Source: Galdieria partita (lineage: Eukaryota > Rhodophyta > Bangiophyceae > Galdieriales > Galdieriaceae). From it: a stretch of DNA of 64,000 nucleotides. Below, piece after piece: positions 46,254-57,990 of this stretch (position 1 is the stretch's first letter; every line of letters starts with the position of its first letter). The translations under genes were made by a program, and so were the position numbers. The stretch spans positions 62,001 to 126,000 of the forward strand of contig BQMJ01000012.1 in NCBI GenBank assembly GCA_025991245.1. The letters are read 5' to 3'. The notes beneath the pieces are model-generated. The model was not told the origin of the DNA and did no database searches. It saw only the letters and a program-made list of their open reading frames with translations.

Positions 46254-47572
46254 GACATTATTGGATATGTAAAGAACATCTCGTTGTCTCTCTTGCAAAC
46301 TATTATAAAGTTGATGAATGCATTCTCGGAAGGACATATGATTTGGGGAATTTCTCCGACTGAAGTATTCAGGGACAAACTTTTTGACCAGCACTCGCCA
46401 TCTTTCATATACCTGCTCTCGTGTTCGTTGAGGATCCAGTTCAGCCCATTTCACTTCCGATTCATCTTCCACCTCCATATTGTAAAGTCTCTCTACAATT
46501 TCAAAGTCAGACTCCGGATTCTGAGAAGGAAAACTCATTTTCATTGCACGATTGAAGTAGAACCGTCGACACTGTCGATATGAACGTGTTCCCATTTTGC
46601 TTGCAACTTCAGTCCAGTCAATTTCACCATTATGAGCTTCTCTTGACTGCATAACAAGCGAAAGTAATAACGCCTCTTCTTCATTGGTGAAACGCCCCCT
46701 TCGCACTGCTTGTGGCCTAAATCCGGAGGTTCTAAGAACATCTCTCCATTTGTCCCTACAAGCACCTGGAAGTCGACCTAACTCTTCTCCAATCTGAACC
46801 CATTTGGTCCCATATTTTTGAATAAGTCTGGAAAGTTCTTCTACTTCTTCGTTAGACCAAACGCTCTTATAGTTTTTGGGTTCCAGTCTTCGTCTAGCAT
46901 GATCATATACTGATTGAGCAGAGCGACCTGGAACATGCGATGCAACTCTCACCCAAAACTTCTTGGGCAGTCTTTAAAACTCTCTTCAAAAACACAAATC
47001 CAACCATATTAATACTAACTTACTGGTTCTTTTTTCGTGTCACAAATTCTCTTCTAAACTCCAAGTCATATGGTAAACCTTCTTCCTGGAGAACTGCAAT
47101 CATACCTGCGTCTACCAGTTCTCGTTCCTTCTTCGAGAAAGTACCCTTCTTATGATGTTCTTCATACCAGGCACCACTACGATTTGTGTTCCTTTTTAAG
47201 CCAGTTGCTGACGTTGTTGTCGCATCAAATTGGGATAAGCTCGCCTCCAAAAAGTCCATACTAGTACCATGTCGCACAGGTAAGTCACCATCATCCGATG
47301 ACCTTGAAAAGGCGGAACCTAATCCCGCGAACTGTACTTGTTCGACTCTTCCACTTATTTCTAGATAAGTGAGTACCATCATGTTAGCAGCCATAAAAGG
47401 AGTACGTACCACTACTTAAGGGAGAAGCCGAACTACTAGGTGACAAGGGGGGCATACGAAAGCTACTTTCAAACTCCACGCTGTCTCCATAACTTGAAAG
47501 CATTCTAGTCTTTTTTGACTGTTCTACCGCCGAGCTAAGGGATTGGAAAAGGCTATCGTTCCTTAAAGACAT
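46242..47572 (-). CDS. Myb/SANT-repeat DNA-binding protein (REB1/TTF1/DMTF1-like)
   Basis: Three exons (47572-47410, 47360-47024, 46971-46242) give 409 residues. After a Ser-rich N-terminus there are several Myb-type repeats: KGTFSKKERELVDAG ... LPKKFWVRVASHVPGRSAQS (made by splicing), then KSVWSNEEVEELSRLIQKYG ... WVQIGEELGRLPGACRDKWR, then RGRFTNEEEALLLSL ... WTEVASKMGTRSYRQCRRF, and a weaker fourth WAELDPQRTREQVYERWRV. The PGRSAQSVYDHARR phrase resembles the rDNA terminator and enhancer factors TTF1/REB1 and animal DMTF1. A role in RNA polymerase I termination or transcription control is an inference. Its last 12 coding bases overlap, on the opposite strand, the end of the dsRBD gene. Confidence 0.82.
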
Positions 47573-47928
47573 GTTGCTTTGTTCACTGAAAAGTTTTCCT
47601 CACAACTACCTCCATGAAGACAGATGAAGGTGCGTTTTGGGGTGTCCGAATGAATGAGTGAATCGCACTTCGATCCTTTGAATTGTACTGACAAGGGTTG
47701 AAGCCTTTTGGAACAAATGAGAAAGTTGGTTGGTTGGGTCAACAGTAAGAATGGTAAGACATTCACCTGCGCTTTCTCCAAGTACACTTTCATTTCTGCT
47801 GATCAGGAAACGTTTCAGCTGAAATGGAAGCTGTTTTCCACTTGACGTTGTGCCTTGTCTCTTTGTTAACGAGCCTCAACTGTATGTAAACAACTAAAGT
47901 TTCCAAACTTGGAAAATACTGAATATAT
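47573..47928. other. Intergenic region between Myb gene start and RFC1 stop
   Basis: 356 bp between two minus-strand genes. A minus-strand ATG near 47793 starts a short frame that could splice (donor GTGAAT, acceptor CAAAAG) into about 41 codons, but the donor is weak and the product matches nothing I know. Otherwise it holds the Myb gene promoter and RFC1 3' end. Confidence 0.4.
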
Positions 47929-50407
47929 TTATTTCTTTGCCGTATTCCTTTTGTTCTTCCTTGCGCCTTTTTCTGAATATTTGGTACTCTTGCTGGAGGA
48001 TGCTTTCGAAGAGGAACCTTGTTCTTTTGAACGAACCAACTTGGAAGCAATCTCTTCTTCCAGAGTCGTATCTTGTTCGTCTTCTTCCTTTGTGGCCACT
48101 TCTTTTTCCTCTTGGACCGAATCTTCATCTCGCTCCACTGGTACGCTTTCGGTAACTTTATGTACTTTTACAGCAGAAGCAGTAGAAACTCGATGCTCTC
48201 TACTGTTATATTCCCTCGTAAAAGCAGTTTTTGTAGCAGTTGGAATTTTATCCAACTCAAGATGACCCTTTTGCTCTAAACTCAACGACATCAAAGTATC
48301 CCAATCGTCCTTGGAAAGATAATACGAGTCAAGCTTCTCTATCACATCTGATACACCTTGTTTGTTATTCATCAGTGGAACCGACAATATGGTTTGTAAA
48401 CTGGGAAGATATTCCAACAAGAATGCATGAAAAGAACCCGATATGTTGTTACTCATTCTCATTTGCAATTCCATAACTAAGCGTTTGTTTTTAGAACGTG
48501 TAGAATTCTTTCCCAACCACGAAGGAAAGTGAATCATATCACCAAATGGGCCCTAATAAACGCTTCTAGAAATGAATTCGAAACGAGAATAACAAAGTAC
48601 CTCAAGTAACTGTCCAGGATAGATTCCAGAAAACAACGCCTGTACTGGCATCAAATTCCATGCTTGCTCACGACGAATCTGTAGTTCAAACATTCAAATT
48701 ATATAGAAAAACAAGGATAAATAAGGTCTTACCAAATCATTGAAAATGTCTCCTTCTGCAATACTAGATGAGGCTTCGCAGAGTTTTTCTAAATTTGTAG
48801 CTTCTCTACTAATAATGTAATTCTCCGCAACCATCAAAGGCATCAAATCTGGATCCATAAAATAGTTGTCCGAACGTCGACTAAAGGACTCTCCAGGCTA
48901 TAGGGACATTATATTCTATTCCATACAACATTAGTGACAATACTTACAGAAAAGAGACTCTTCGCCAGTTCAAAAATACTCATTTCTTCAAAAGTCTTTC
49001 CATCTTGTTTCATTCTTTCCAACACATCCGAATAAGTCAGATTTCTACTGCGAGACCTCCAGCTCTGTAACAAGTTGAGAATCTGTCTCATATCACCATG
49101 GCAACTCTCTACGATCTTTTCTATTGTTTGTGTCTCCACGTTTTCAAATCCTTCCTTCTTACATATTTCCAACAAACGACTACGAAGTTGACTCGCCAAA
49201 GGACGCCTCCATTTCAACTTGAGACAATAATTTGCCAAAGATCGAACCTTTGCTTGAATGGGTCAATTTTTGATAAAATATCTTGTATGCTTACTTTCAC
49301 ACTCGAATCGTCATTGCAGATACATATAATAGGAACTGAAGTTTTCTTAATCAGTTGAATAAGTTCTTGAATCCCACCTCGATCACCAGCCGACATTCCA
49401 TCCACTTCGTCCATAATAATAACTGAACAAGTACTACTCTTATCTTTTCCAAATTGATTGAGAGTTTGATTATTTATAACTGAACCAACTCTAGAAGAAA
49501 CGATTGCACGGTTTCTCGTATCACTGGCATTAAATTCCATAGGGAAATAGCCCAGTTCCTTTGAGACTAACAAGGCTGCTGTGGTTTTTCCAATTCCAGG
49601 AGGACCCGAAATAAGTACTGCTTTGGGGTTGCTCTTTCCTTTGCTTTTTGCGCCTTCCTGAGAAAAAGAAGCAGTTTTCCAGTTACTTAACCAGTCTTTT
49701 AGTGACTTGATAGCCCCAGGATTAGCACAAAACTCCGATAGATTACGTGGGGCATATTTATATGTCCATAACTCGGAACTATTAGCACTCTGGGCAACAT
49801 TATTAAGAACATCCATAGTTGGCTTCTTTTGTTTGCTAAATTCCAACTTTTTCTTGGTCTCTTCTTTTTCCTGCTTATGTGTATCTACAGTTGACCTTGT
49901 CCTGATCAAGTCAAATAGTCCGTCTTCATCAATAACTCGTATCTTCCAACTAGCGATTTTCGCCATTTTACTCTCTCCTGGCTCCAACCCCACTACTGCA
50001 TAATGAACAGATTTGCTAGGTGAGGAAACTACTCTTCCTCCTAAAGAGCGAATGAGATCGGTACATTCTTCGCGTTCTAGAGAATCTAAAACACCAGTTA
50101 TACAAAAGGTTAGTCCTTGCAAACACTCGGGACTACCCGTTGGCACAATTTTCGTTCCCTTGTTAGGAGGTGAAATATTGTGTTTCCAAGGACCCTTCTG
50201 AAAGTATTTCTTCGATTTCACTGTTGACTCCTTGGAATTAGTTACATCAGACTTTTTCCTTTCTTTGACAACTCTACCAAGTTGCTCTTCTAAGCCACTG
50301 TCTTCTTGTTCTGGCGACTTTGCTTCCTCATCGCTTTCCGATATATGTTTGTGTATTCTTTTCCTTTTTGTTGGAGATATCTGAACGGTTGGACTTTGTC
50401 GTTTCAT
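47929..50407 (-). CDS. RFC1: Replication factor C large subunit
   Basis: Largest subunit of the clamp loader that places PCNA on DNA. Five exons (50407-49295, 49247-48948, 48897-48733, 48678-48601, 48552-47929) give 759 residues, shorter than animal RFC1 (about 1150) and near the size of compact algal forms. A basic N-tail precedes a BRCT domain at about 90-165 (ECLQGLTFCITGVLDSLERE). The AAA+ module follows: Walker A SGPPGIGKTTAALL near 267 and Walker B SVIIMDEVDGMS, then sensor regions. The RFC1 C-terminal domain covers the last ~300 residues, ending in a Lys/Glu-rich tail. An upstream open stretch begins at a non-ATG codon, so the start at MKRQSPTVQ is preferred. Confidence 0.95.
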
Positions 50408-50532
50408 GAAAAGATTTGGCAACAAATTGTTTCCTTTGCATTCCCAAAAAAGAAAAGTTTGAAACTTATCGCAACTATAAACTATTTTACAAACTTTTTA
50501 TAACACTGTATGCATGTACAACAGAATATTCG

Positions 50533-51120
50533 TCAGCTTTCACTATATCCAAGGTTCAAGCCGAGGATAGGCCATAAAGGGGGATTCCTTTCACGCACAA
50601 CTTTTACAAACTGTGCGTCAATAGTTGCTTCCAGTTCCTGTATCTCTTGTTTCACCTTTTCTGTTTCTTCGTAATCCTGTTGATACGAAGAGTTGTGTTG
50701 AACACCCTCACTCGAAGGTTTGTCCTCGTGGTTTGTTTTCTCTTCCTGTTCGTCTTGCATCTTGCGTTTTGACTTTGTTTTCTTACCAGACCGTTGTGAT
50801 TTGTTCATCAACTGAACGGTCTTCCCTCCTTCATATTTCCTCGGTGGAGTGTGAATGAAAGGTGCTGCCTGAAAGAGTTGTTCCGAGGGAAGATGATTAT
50901 TACCTCCACTACTTCCCTGCAAACAACCTGCTAAATAGCCATCTTGAAAACCTTTCTTTTCCACAGCCTGTTCCCAAGTCTCGTCGCACGCTTGTTGTAC
51001 ACAAGGAATGGACCACGAGTCTTCACCGTCACTACTACCCACAAAGCTTTGTTTCAGTGGTTGTAACAGAAAAGGTTCCCAACTTTTCCCATTCCACCGA
51101 CACCAATAAGTACTTTCCAT
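50533..51120 (-). CDS. Unrecognised 195-aa charged protein
   Basis: An intact single-exon frame with no family I can name. It starts MESTYWCRWNGKSWEPFLLQ. The middle is rich in Lys/Glu/Ser and probably disordered (KSQRSGKKTKSKRKMQDEQ). A predicted helix (EETEKVKQEIQELEATIDAQ) leads to a Trp/Pro-containing end, RNPPLWPILGLNLGYSES. That conserved-looking C-terminus suggests a docking segment. It lies between RFC1 and the ABCG transporter, with RFC1's start 126 bp beyond its stop and on the same strand. Confidence 0.6.
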   Translation of the reverse strand: MESTYWCRWNGKSWEPFLLQPLKQSFVGSSDGEDSWSIPCVQQACDETWEQAVEKKGFQDGYLAGCLQGSSGGNNHLPSEQLFQAAPFIHTPPRKYEGGKTVQLMNKSQRSGKKTKSKRKMQDEQEEKTNHEDKPSSEGVQHNSSYQQDYEETEKVKQEIQELEATIDAQFVKVVRERNPPLWPILGLNLGYSES

Positions 51121-51587
51121 CTAGTCTTTTGGAGAAGTTTACAACATGAGCAGAGATAAGACAAAGAGAATGTGAACACGATGGATGGACAATGACTGGA
51201 TATTCCTCATCATTGATATATTTCCACGAACTTGGTTTCTTTTTCTTATGGACGATAAACTATCCAACAATATAATCAATGATACACAGACATCGACTCG
51301 TGTGATTTCAACATGGCGTATCAAGGATAAACCTATTTCAAAAAAAGATAAGATACAACACCACAACTGGAGAGGATAGTCAAGATTCTTGAATGTTACA
51401 GAATCGCCTATTCGAAAATGGATGGATGACAATTCATTTCAAATGTTTGCAAGGAAGCATTGGAAGACTGGTGATGGAAATTGCTTGGACCATTCATCCA
51501 TCGGATTGTGGCAAAGAATTTCTCTTTGGATGGACATTATATATCAGCTTTCTATTTCACTCTAAAACGGAAATTAGAATTGGTAGG
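51121..51587. promoter_or_regulatory. Divergent upstream region of the ABCG gene
   Basis: 467 bp between the start of the 195-aa gene and the ATG taken for the ABCG gene. The ABCG reading frame stays open upstream from 51393, so a 65-residue N-terminal extension (with an ATG at 51474, MEIAWTIHPSDCGKE) is possible. Otherwise it holds the promoters of both genes. Confidence 0.4.
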
Positions 51588-54014
51588 ATGACTGTTGCTC
51601 ACAATATAAACGGAATCCATCCTGCGGTTTCTGAACAGTCATCTGTGAACGAACCACAACTTTCCTCTATCCATATCAATAATGATGAAGAGGTATCATG
51701 TGTACCTCAAGCTTCCAGCTTTGATCAACAAAGGATACAAGTATGTCTAGAGTTTCAAGACGTCCGTTTTGGTGTTCGTCAATCCAAAGGACTTTTCAAT
51801 AGAAAACCTGAGGATAAGGAAATATTGAAAGGAATTTCAGGAATAGTGAAGCCTGGTCAGTTGTTGGCAATCATGGGTGCCTCTGGTGCTGGAAAATCGA
51901 CACTTTTGAATGTATTGGCCGGGAGAATGTCTTCTTCTGGTAACTATTTCGCCAGTGGTAGTGTGAGACTGAATGGAGAAAAGAGAGAATTTTCTGTATT
52001 CAAAAAGGTATGTTCTTGAACAACATTTCAGATATGGGAGAAGAATGATGGGTTGTCGATGGTTATTCAACTGAAACTGCTTTCTAGATTAGTGCCTATG
52101 TGATGCAAGACGACAATATGTTCGCAGAACTCACAGTGCATGAACAGATAACATTGTCTTGTCTACTGAGATTACCCAACACTATGGCTATAGAGAAGAA
52201 GAAACAAAGAGTTCAAGAGGTCATTCAAGAGATGGGACTATCTCATGTAGCGAACACTATGATTGGTTCTGAAACGAAGAGAGGAGTAAGTGGAGGCGAA
52301 AGAAAGAGAGTCAGTATCGCAACAGAACTGGTAACCAATCCTTCTTTACTTTTCTTAGATGGTATGTGAATGAAGAAAAAGAAATGACAACTAACCTATT
52401 TGACATTGATCATTAGAACCCACTTCCGGATTAGATGCTTTTAATGCTCAAAATGTGATGCAATCCTTGTTGAAGCTTGCAAAGAATGGGAGGACTGTCA
52501 TTACCACAATTCATCAACCACGCAGTGACATTTTTAATATGTTTGATATGTTGATGTTATTGAGTGAAGGGAGGGTCATGTATTTTGGTCCTGCCAAGGA
52601 TGCCGTGTTTTATTTTGAAGGAATTGGCTATCCGTAAGTGACATTCATCAAGTGCACAAAAGACCAACCGAATGTACAATATAGATGTCCACAACATTAC
52701 AATCCAGCCGACTTCTTTTTAGATGTGATATCAAGAGATGGTCGTAGCAAAGAAGCCGAACAAGAATCCCAAAAAAAGATCGAATATCTAGGAAATTGCT
52801 TTGAAAAATATGGAAAACAGTTGATCGTTGAAAATTCAATGAAAGAGCTGGAAGAAGATGGTATGTTCCAGTTTGTCATTGGATGAAAGCAATTGAAAAA
52901 TCTTTTTGAGATGTGCAAATGTATACAAAGCCTTCGAAAAGCAATCTGAATAGCGAAAAATTTGCAAACTCATATACTTTTGAGTTCTTGTTATTAGCTA
53001 AACGTGCATTCAAATTGGAAATAAGAGAAAAAGCTTCTAATATTGCAAGAGTTGCGCAAACTTTGGTTGGTTTCTTGTTGTGTTTCTCTCGATGGATAGA
53101 TAACCATGGGTTAGTTCTTTGCGGTGTTTCTTGGTCTTATTTGGTTGAACAAAGGGCGCAATATTTCATATCGTGATTATGACGCAGTTGCTGGCATTTT
53201 GTTCTTTCTACTCATTAATCAGAGTTTTATCAGTGCTTTTGGGACTGTATTTGTGTTACCATTGGAACGAACTATAGTACTGCGAGAAAGAGCCAGTGGA
53301 ATGTATAGAGTATCTGCTTATTACTTGTCCAAGACGTTGATTGAATTACCGAGAAATGCGCTTCTATGTATAGTTTATGTCATATTGGTAAGTAATGTGT
53401 CTCATTTTTGACAAATTGAGTAAAAGTTTTCACTTAGTTGTATTGGATGGTGGGGTTACAAGCCACTGCCAGAGACTTTTTCTTGAGTTATGTCATTGTC
53501 TATCTCACCGTTTTGACTGCAGAAGGTTTAGCTTCTGCTGTAGCTGTAAGTTTTGTTCTCATGGGTAGTCATATATCTTATATCCGTCCATTAGTCAAGT
53601 GCTCCTAATCCTCAAGTAGCGGCAGCCATTACTCCTGCTTTCATCGTCACTTCACTTTTATTCGGTGGCTTCTTCCTTAGCAGTGGACAAATTCCCAACT
53701 ATTTTATCTGGCTCAAATATTTATCTTTCTTCCACTACTCTTACGGCTCCTTGTTGCAAGTTCAATTTGAAAATTGGAAATTCTATGATCAGGCATCATG
53801 TCCGGTCGGTGGTGTATGTACTGGGAGTGCAGTCTTACAAAAGTTGGGTCCTAGTTTATCTCTTGGAGGAAATCTTGGAGTGAGTAGTTGTCCTTTTCTC
53901 TTCTAATAGCCGACATCTATTTCCTAGTTGCTCATTACTTTGCTTGTTTCTTTCCGTGCTCTGACTTATGCCATTCTGAGATTGCGAGGTCCCAAGTTTG
54001 ACCAAACCTTGTAG
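51588..54014 (+). CDS. ABCG-type half transporter
   Basis: An ATP-driven exporter of the White/WBC subfamily, with the ATPase before the membrane domain. Nine exons (51588-52007, 52088-52361, 52417-52633, 52685-52860, 52911-53065, 53115-53387, 53438-53545, 53595-53879, 53928-54014) give 664 residues. ATPase motifs are Walker A MGASGAGKSTLLNVLAGR, the signature VSGGERKRVSIATEL, Walker B LLFLDEPTSGLD (made by splicing) and the switch TIHQPRSDIF. The membrane half has VFLGLIWLNKG, then AFGTVFVLPLERTIVLRERA, and a Cys-containing loop (ASCPVGGVCTG) before the last helix. As a half-size protein it must dimerise. The substrate (lipid, sterol or secondary metabolite) is unknown. Intron 5 has donor GTTGGT. 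Confidence 0.93.
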
Positions 54015-54070
54015 TTCGATATTTCTTCTCTTTGTAAAGAACCATTGGCTGATGGAAAATTCTCATTTCA

Positions 54071-55053
54071 TTACCACACCCAAGGTATCAATACATGCCA
54101 ATCATGCGGCAGACGTTCTGCACCAAAATAACTTTTATACCAATGCCAACTATCGACAGATCGACTGGTCAAATTGAGTACAACGAAAATAAAATTCAAA
54201 ACACTATTCCTCGTCACTCCTCTACCCACAACCTAACCAAGTTATTTCCTCTGACGACCTTTTTACTATTGCTTACCAAAACTCCATAGATGATCATTTC
54301 CAACAAATAATGTGGACAAGCGACATACTGAAAGAGTCCACGGTACGGAATATGATACCGTTGGTCATATTTCCCATCTTTCCGTCTCAACTGGGCCAAG
54401 TGCTGATGACAAATGAACTGTTGAGTATTACTCCATACAAAAACAACGGTCAATACGAACAAAACACATGCATTAGAGAGTGAGCAATAGTCATGGTCAC
54501 CAACCAAACCAAAAGTGCAAGCAGCCAACACATAATAACTTGAACCTGCTAACCAATGCAACCCATGCATCTTTCTCTTACTGTATATCTGCACGAACAA
54601 CGACTCGTACAGCCTTCTACTTGTATGAATAAGAAATAACCAGTTGGAATACCCTACGCGACAAACCTTTCCACTTGCAACAACTTGATTCTCTCATCAC
54701 TTACCTTTTATTGTTACCCAAGTCCTATAAGAACCTTGAGAAAAGAATAAAGCCAACGACATAATACAACCGATGGCATAAAAACTGGTGAATCCTGTGC
54801 TATATTCTATTCTAGGAAACAACATAAAGGACAACGCCTTGTCGAGAAACGAAGGGTTTCCTCTAGTCCAGTTATTTCTTGGCAATATTTTATATTCTTT
54901 CTCCATCCTATCTACTATTCTTCCATAGGATATCATATCACTCCAAGTGGGATAGAAATACTTGCAAATATAAGCGACAATAGAAGCCAACCAGCCTAGG
55001 GTGACACACTTGCTTTCCACGATCGGATGCATCATTTTGTGACCATCTTTCAT
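54071..55053 (-). CDS. SRD5A3: Polyprenol reductase (SRD5A3/DFG10 family)
   Basis: Reduces polyprenol to dolichol, the lipid carrier for N-glycosylation, at the ER. Three exons (55053-54705, 54653-54277, 54232-54071) give 295 residues (human 318). The C-terminal steroid 5-alpha-reductase domain has HTSRRLYESLFVQIYSKRKM, HIPYRGLFQYVACPHYLLEM and a last exon with WHWYKSYFGAERLPHDWHVL followed by IPWVW. Several hydrophobic helices precede it. The frame extends beyond the ATG only through non-ATG codons, so 55053 is taken as start; a missing 5' exon is possible. It diverges from a mitochondrial carrier gene, with 74 bp between the starts. Confidence 0.88.
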
Positions 55054-55127
55054 GGTCGACTTGAGGTTTTCTGCTTCTTCTTTCACAATTGAATATCATC
55101 TATTTCCACTCGTTTTGAAAAGTTTGA

Positions 55128-56452
55128 ATGCAAAGAGAGGACGTATTCGAAGCGGAGGTGTTGGTTCTTGAAAACTCCCAACAAAAGTTGGAGTCACGCT
55201 ATGCACCCTTTGCTGGTGCTTTCTCCGGTATTCTCTCTGCATTCGCCACACATCCGTTGGATGTTGTAAAGACGAGACTCCAAGTTTGTATTGATACCTT
55301 TTGAATGGTATCCTACTCAACGATAGGTATAGGTGCAGTTTGGTAGACCGAGGTCACAGTCTTTGAAATATTATGGAACGTTCCAGTCGTTGGCACTTAT
55401 TTGGAAGGAAGAAGGAATAAGAGGGTTATGGCAGGTAATCTTGTGTTGAATAGCAACTCGTACATTGTCCAATGAAATATATATTCACAGGGAATCACTC
55501 CAACTATTGCCGGTCTCATTCCCACTCAAACTATATTTTTTGCGGTATATACTTCCTTAAAAAGTACTTTACAATGGAGCGATTGGGTTCCTATGTGGTG
55601 CCATTCTCCTGTAATGTTGCACGCTTCTTCTGCAGCTACAGCTTGGTTAGTAACCAGTATGGTGACCAATCCACTTTGGGTAGTGAAAGTAAGTTGTTGC
55701 GTTGTTGTAAAAGAAACTATATCGAAACCCGTTTTTTAGGTTCGTATGCAAACACAACGATATACTTGTAATCAAGCGAGAAAATATGATGGTTTGTTGC
55801 GTTCATTTCAAGTCATCATGAAAGACGAAGGAATATGTGGTTTGTATAGAGGAACTTTTGCTGCTATGCTTGGTGCATTGGGTAAGTTATTTCAAAGTGG
55901 AAAACAAAATATAAACTGTCTTTTATGAGGTGCTATGGTTCAGTTTCCCATATATGAAGCTATTAAGAGTTCAAGCTCCTTTATGATGGATAACGAGAGT
56001 CGTGAGTCGCAACATGATGGCAACTTATCGCCTAAGCTATCTAAAGTAAGTCTATTCTGTGTGTTTCATGGCGGTGTTGTTTTGCAGATATATGTTGATG
56101 GAAACTTTAGATTGCAGTAGCTAGTGGTTTATCTTCGTTGTTATCATCGATGACAGTTTATCCACTTGAAGTTATTCGTAGTAGAATTCAAGTGCAAAAT
56201 GCACAAACCAAAAATGGATATCGAGGAATTCTTGATTGTGTTTCAAGGATGCTGAGGCAAGAAGGAGCATTGGCATTTTACAAGGTAGTCACATGAAAAG
56301 AGAGAGATTCCTTTTCTTATTCGATATATTAGGGAATGGGCACGAGTCTTATTCGAACAGTTCCTAATGGAGTCATTGCACTATCGAGTTATGAAATGGG
56401 ACTTCGAATGGTTCATCAAATCAATCTCTACTGGAATGCATTGTATGAATGA
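55128..56452 (+). CDS. Mitochondrial carrier, folate/NAD/pyrimidine-nucleotide subfamily
   Basis: A six-helix inner-membrane exchanger (SLC25). Seven exons (55128-55283, 55333-55434, 55491-55688, 55740-55881, 55930-56045, 56111-56284, 56333-56452) give 335 residues. The three repeats carry HPLDVVKTRLQ, NPLWVVKVRMQTQ and YPLEVIRSRIQVQ. The Trp in place of the acid in repeat 2 (PLWVVK) is typical of the folate, NAD+ and pyrimidine-nucleotide carriers. Other matrix motifs include YYGTFQSLALIWKEEGIRGL and YRGILDCVSRMLRQEGA. Which of these substrates it moves, and whether it sits in mitochondria or plastid envelope, cannot be told from the sequence. Its stop lies 40 bp from that of the convergent bL25-type gene. 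Confidence 0.92.
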
Positions 56453-56492
56453 CAAACCAGAAGAGAGAGAGATTGTAGTATGTTGTCCATTT

Positions 56493-57108
56493 CTATGAAG
56501 CTTCATCCATAGCTTCCTTGTCTTCTCTTTCAGGTTTCACATAGAACATTTCCTTGTCTTGAGATTCAACAATTTGTACACCGGATGGAACGAGAAGGTC
56601 GCGAACAAATATTTTGGAATCAGCCACTTTTCCTTCCAAATCGGCGAAAACTGCCGCTGGAGGATATTCGATATTTTCTGCAATCACATCGACTGCTCGA
56701 TGGTAACGAATCAAATGACCATTTCTTAAGCCTTCACATTTATCTTCATTTAACAAGACAACAGGCAATCGCATTTTATATAAATGATTGGGAATACATC
56801 GAACAAACAAAATAGAATCTGGCCTCAATTGAATATGATGCAAGTCAAAGTGTCGAGCAACTGCACGTTGTTTCCACTCTCGTGTGCCATCTTTGGTTCT
56901 AATCCTCAAATCATAAACACTTCCACTCAAACAACGGCCTCTTCTTGCGGCCATAAACTTGCCTAATCCAAAGTCAATCTCGCTCTTATGTCATTCTTGT
57001 GAGTTTACCTGCATAATAGTCCTCCATTATGGCCTTGGACGGAACTTGTACATACAAAGAACCAAAATATCCTCTAGGAACTGCTTGTTTGACACCAGGA
57101 ACACCCAT
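56493..57108 (-). CDS. bL25 (Ctc/TL5)-type organelle ribosomal protein
   Basis: Two exons (57108-57009 and 56962-56493) give at least 189 residues. The body matches the bL25 beta-domain plus TL5 C-terminal domain: VPGVKQAVPRGYFGSLYVQV, HFDLHHIQLRPDSILFVRC, PNHLYKMRLPVVLLN, then VFADLEGKVADSKIFVRDL and LVPSGVQIVESQ. Plant mitochondrial bL25 has the same order. The start is doubtful: the ATG used (MGVPGVKQ) leaves no targeting peptide. An alternative joins the two upstream exons at 57499-57380 and 57333-57210 to a longer exon ending at 57009 (starting 57143), giving an in-frame 282-residue protein with a presequence. The 5S-rRNA-binding role is known for bacterial bL25 and inferred here. Confidence 0.78.
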
Positions 57109-57195
57109 AGATAATATCTGACCTGGACCACCTATTATGGAACCTGGAAAACTACAACCTACTAAGTTGAACCACTCAAAACTCTTGCCAACTTA

Positions 57196-57499
57196 CTAAT
57201 CACTACTACGCCTAGCGTACATATTGGACCATCTGTTCAACTCATCTCGAAGATATACAGTCAACTCTCGAATATCAGCTTGTTCAAACCCCGAAGGAAG
57301 CACATCCAACACCCGATTGGTTGGTTTCCCTTGCTATCCATACCGTCATCAACTCTATGAAGCATATCACAAAACCAACCTGAGAAAGTACAAAAGTACC
57401 ACTTGTTGTCTTTTTTGTAGGAATTTGGGAAGAAAAAGGTTTGCGTAAAAGAAGCTGCCAACAAGACGACACCAACTGGAGACGAATCCTTTCACGCAT
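57196..57499 (-). CDS. Presequence-bearing small protein, or 5' exons of the bL25 gene
   Basis: Two exons (57499-57380 and 57333-57196; intron donor GTTGGT) encode 85 residues if read to the TAG at 57196. The N-terminus (MRERIRLQLVSSCWQLLLRK) is a textbook basic, acid-poor mitochondrial presequence. The rest is helical: VLPSGFEQADIRELTVYLRD, then NRWSNMYARRSSD. No family is recognised. Splicing from an internal donor (GTAGTA at 57209) to 57143 keeps frame with the bL25 exons, so this may be their missing start. The ATG is only 32 bp from the divergent ATG of the next gene. Confidence 0.5.
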
Positions 57500-57531
57500 A
57501 ACTCACGCAATGATGTCCCAAAGTGAGTTGG

Positions 57532-57990
57532 ATGAAGTCAGGGACCGACACTACCGATTACCCACAACCACAGTTGCCGTTGAAAGAAGCACAACCAAGT
57601 GCTCGATCACGTGCTGCAAAGAGTGCGTTGCAACAAGCCAATACGATATTAACAGAACAAAGCAGATTGCAAAGGATTCAAAGCAAGAGATTGTATAGAA
57701 CAGAGTTATTTTTTGCTCTGTTATCGGCAGGTCTAGCGTGGAACTTGTGGAAAACGAGAGAAAGTTATAATCTGTGCAAGGAACGAACGCAACTTGAACT
57801 GGCACGTTTGAAGCAGGAAAGAGATGCAGTGCAGTTTCAATTATCCAACATTGGCCTTTCGTTGGAAAACCAACTGGAACCCATAGCTGACTACTTGTAC
57901 GATACTCGTTTTCAAAACACAACTCAAGTTCGGCAGAAACGCAAAGAAGCTTTATACAAGTGGTTACAATCCATTTTCCATCAAGTTTAG
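57532..57990 (+). CDS. Small single-span membrane protein with coiled coil, unknown family
   Basis: One exon of 152 residues from the ATG at 57532 (frame open a little upstream). It has a Gln/Ala/Arg-rich N-part (SARSRAAKSALQQANTIL), one membrane span (ELFFALLSAGLAWNLW), then a long amphipathic helix (CKERTQLELARLKQERDAVQ) and a basic end. It resembles organelle membrane assembly factors in layout but matches none I know. Its TAG stop overlaps the TAA stop of the convergent gene by four bases. Confidence 0.6.
   Translation: MKSGTDTTDYPQPQLPLKEAQPSARSRAAKSALQQANTILTEQSRLQRIQSKRLYRTELFFALLSAGLAWNLWKTRESYNLCKERTQLELARLKQERDAVQFQLSNIGLSLENQLEPIADYLYDTRFQNTTQVRQKRKEALYKWLQSIFHQV

Noticed and set aside
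47790-48128. Minus-strand Lys/Arg-rich frame
   Set aside because: It is an out-of-frame reading of the Glu/Lys-rich RFC1 tail.
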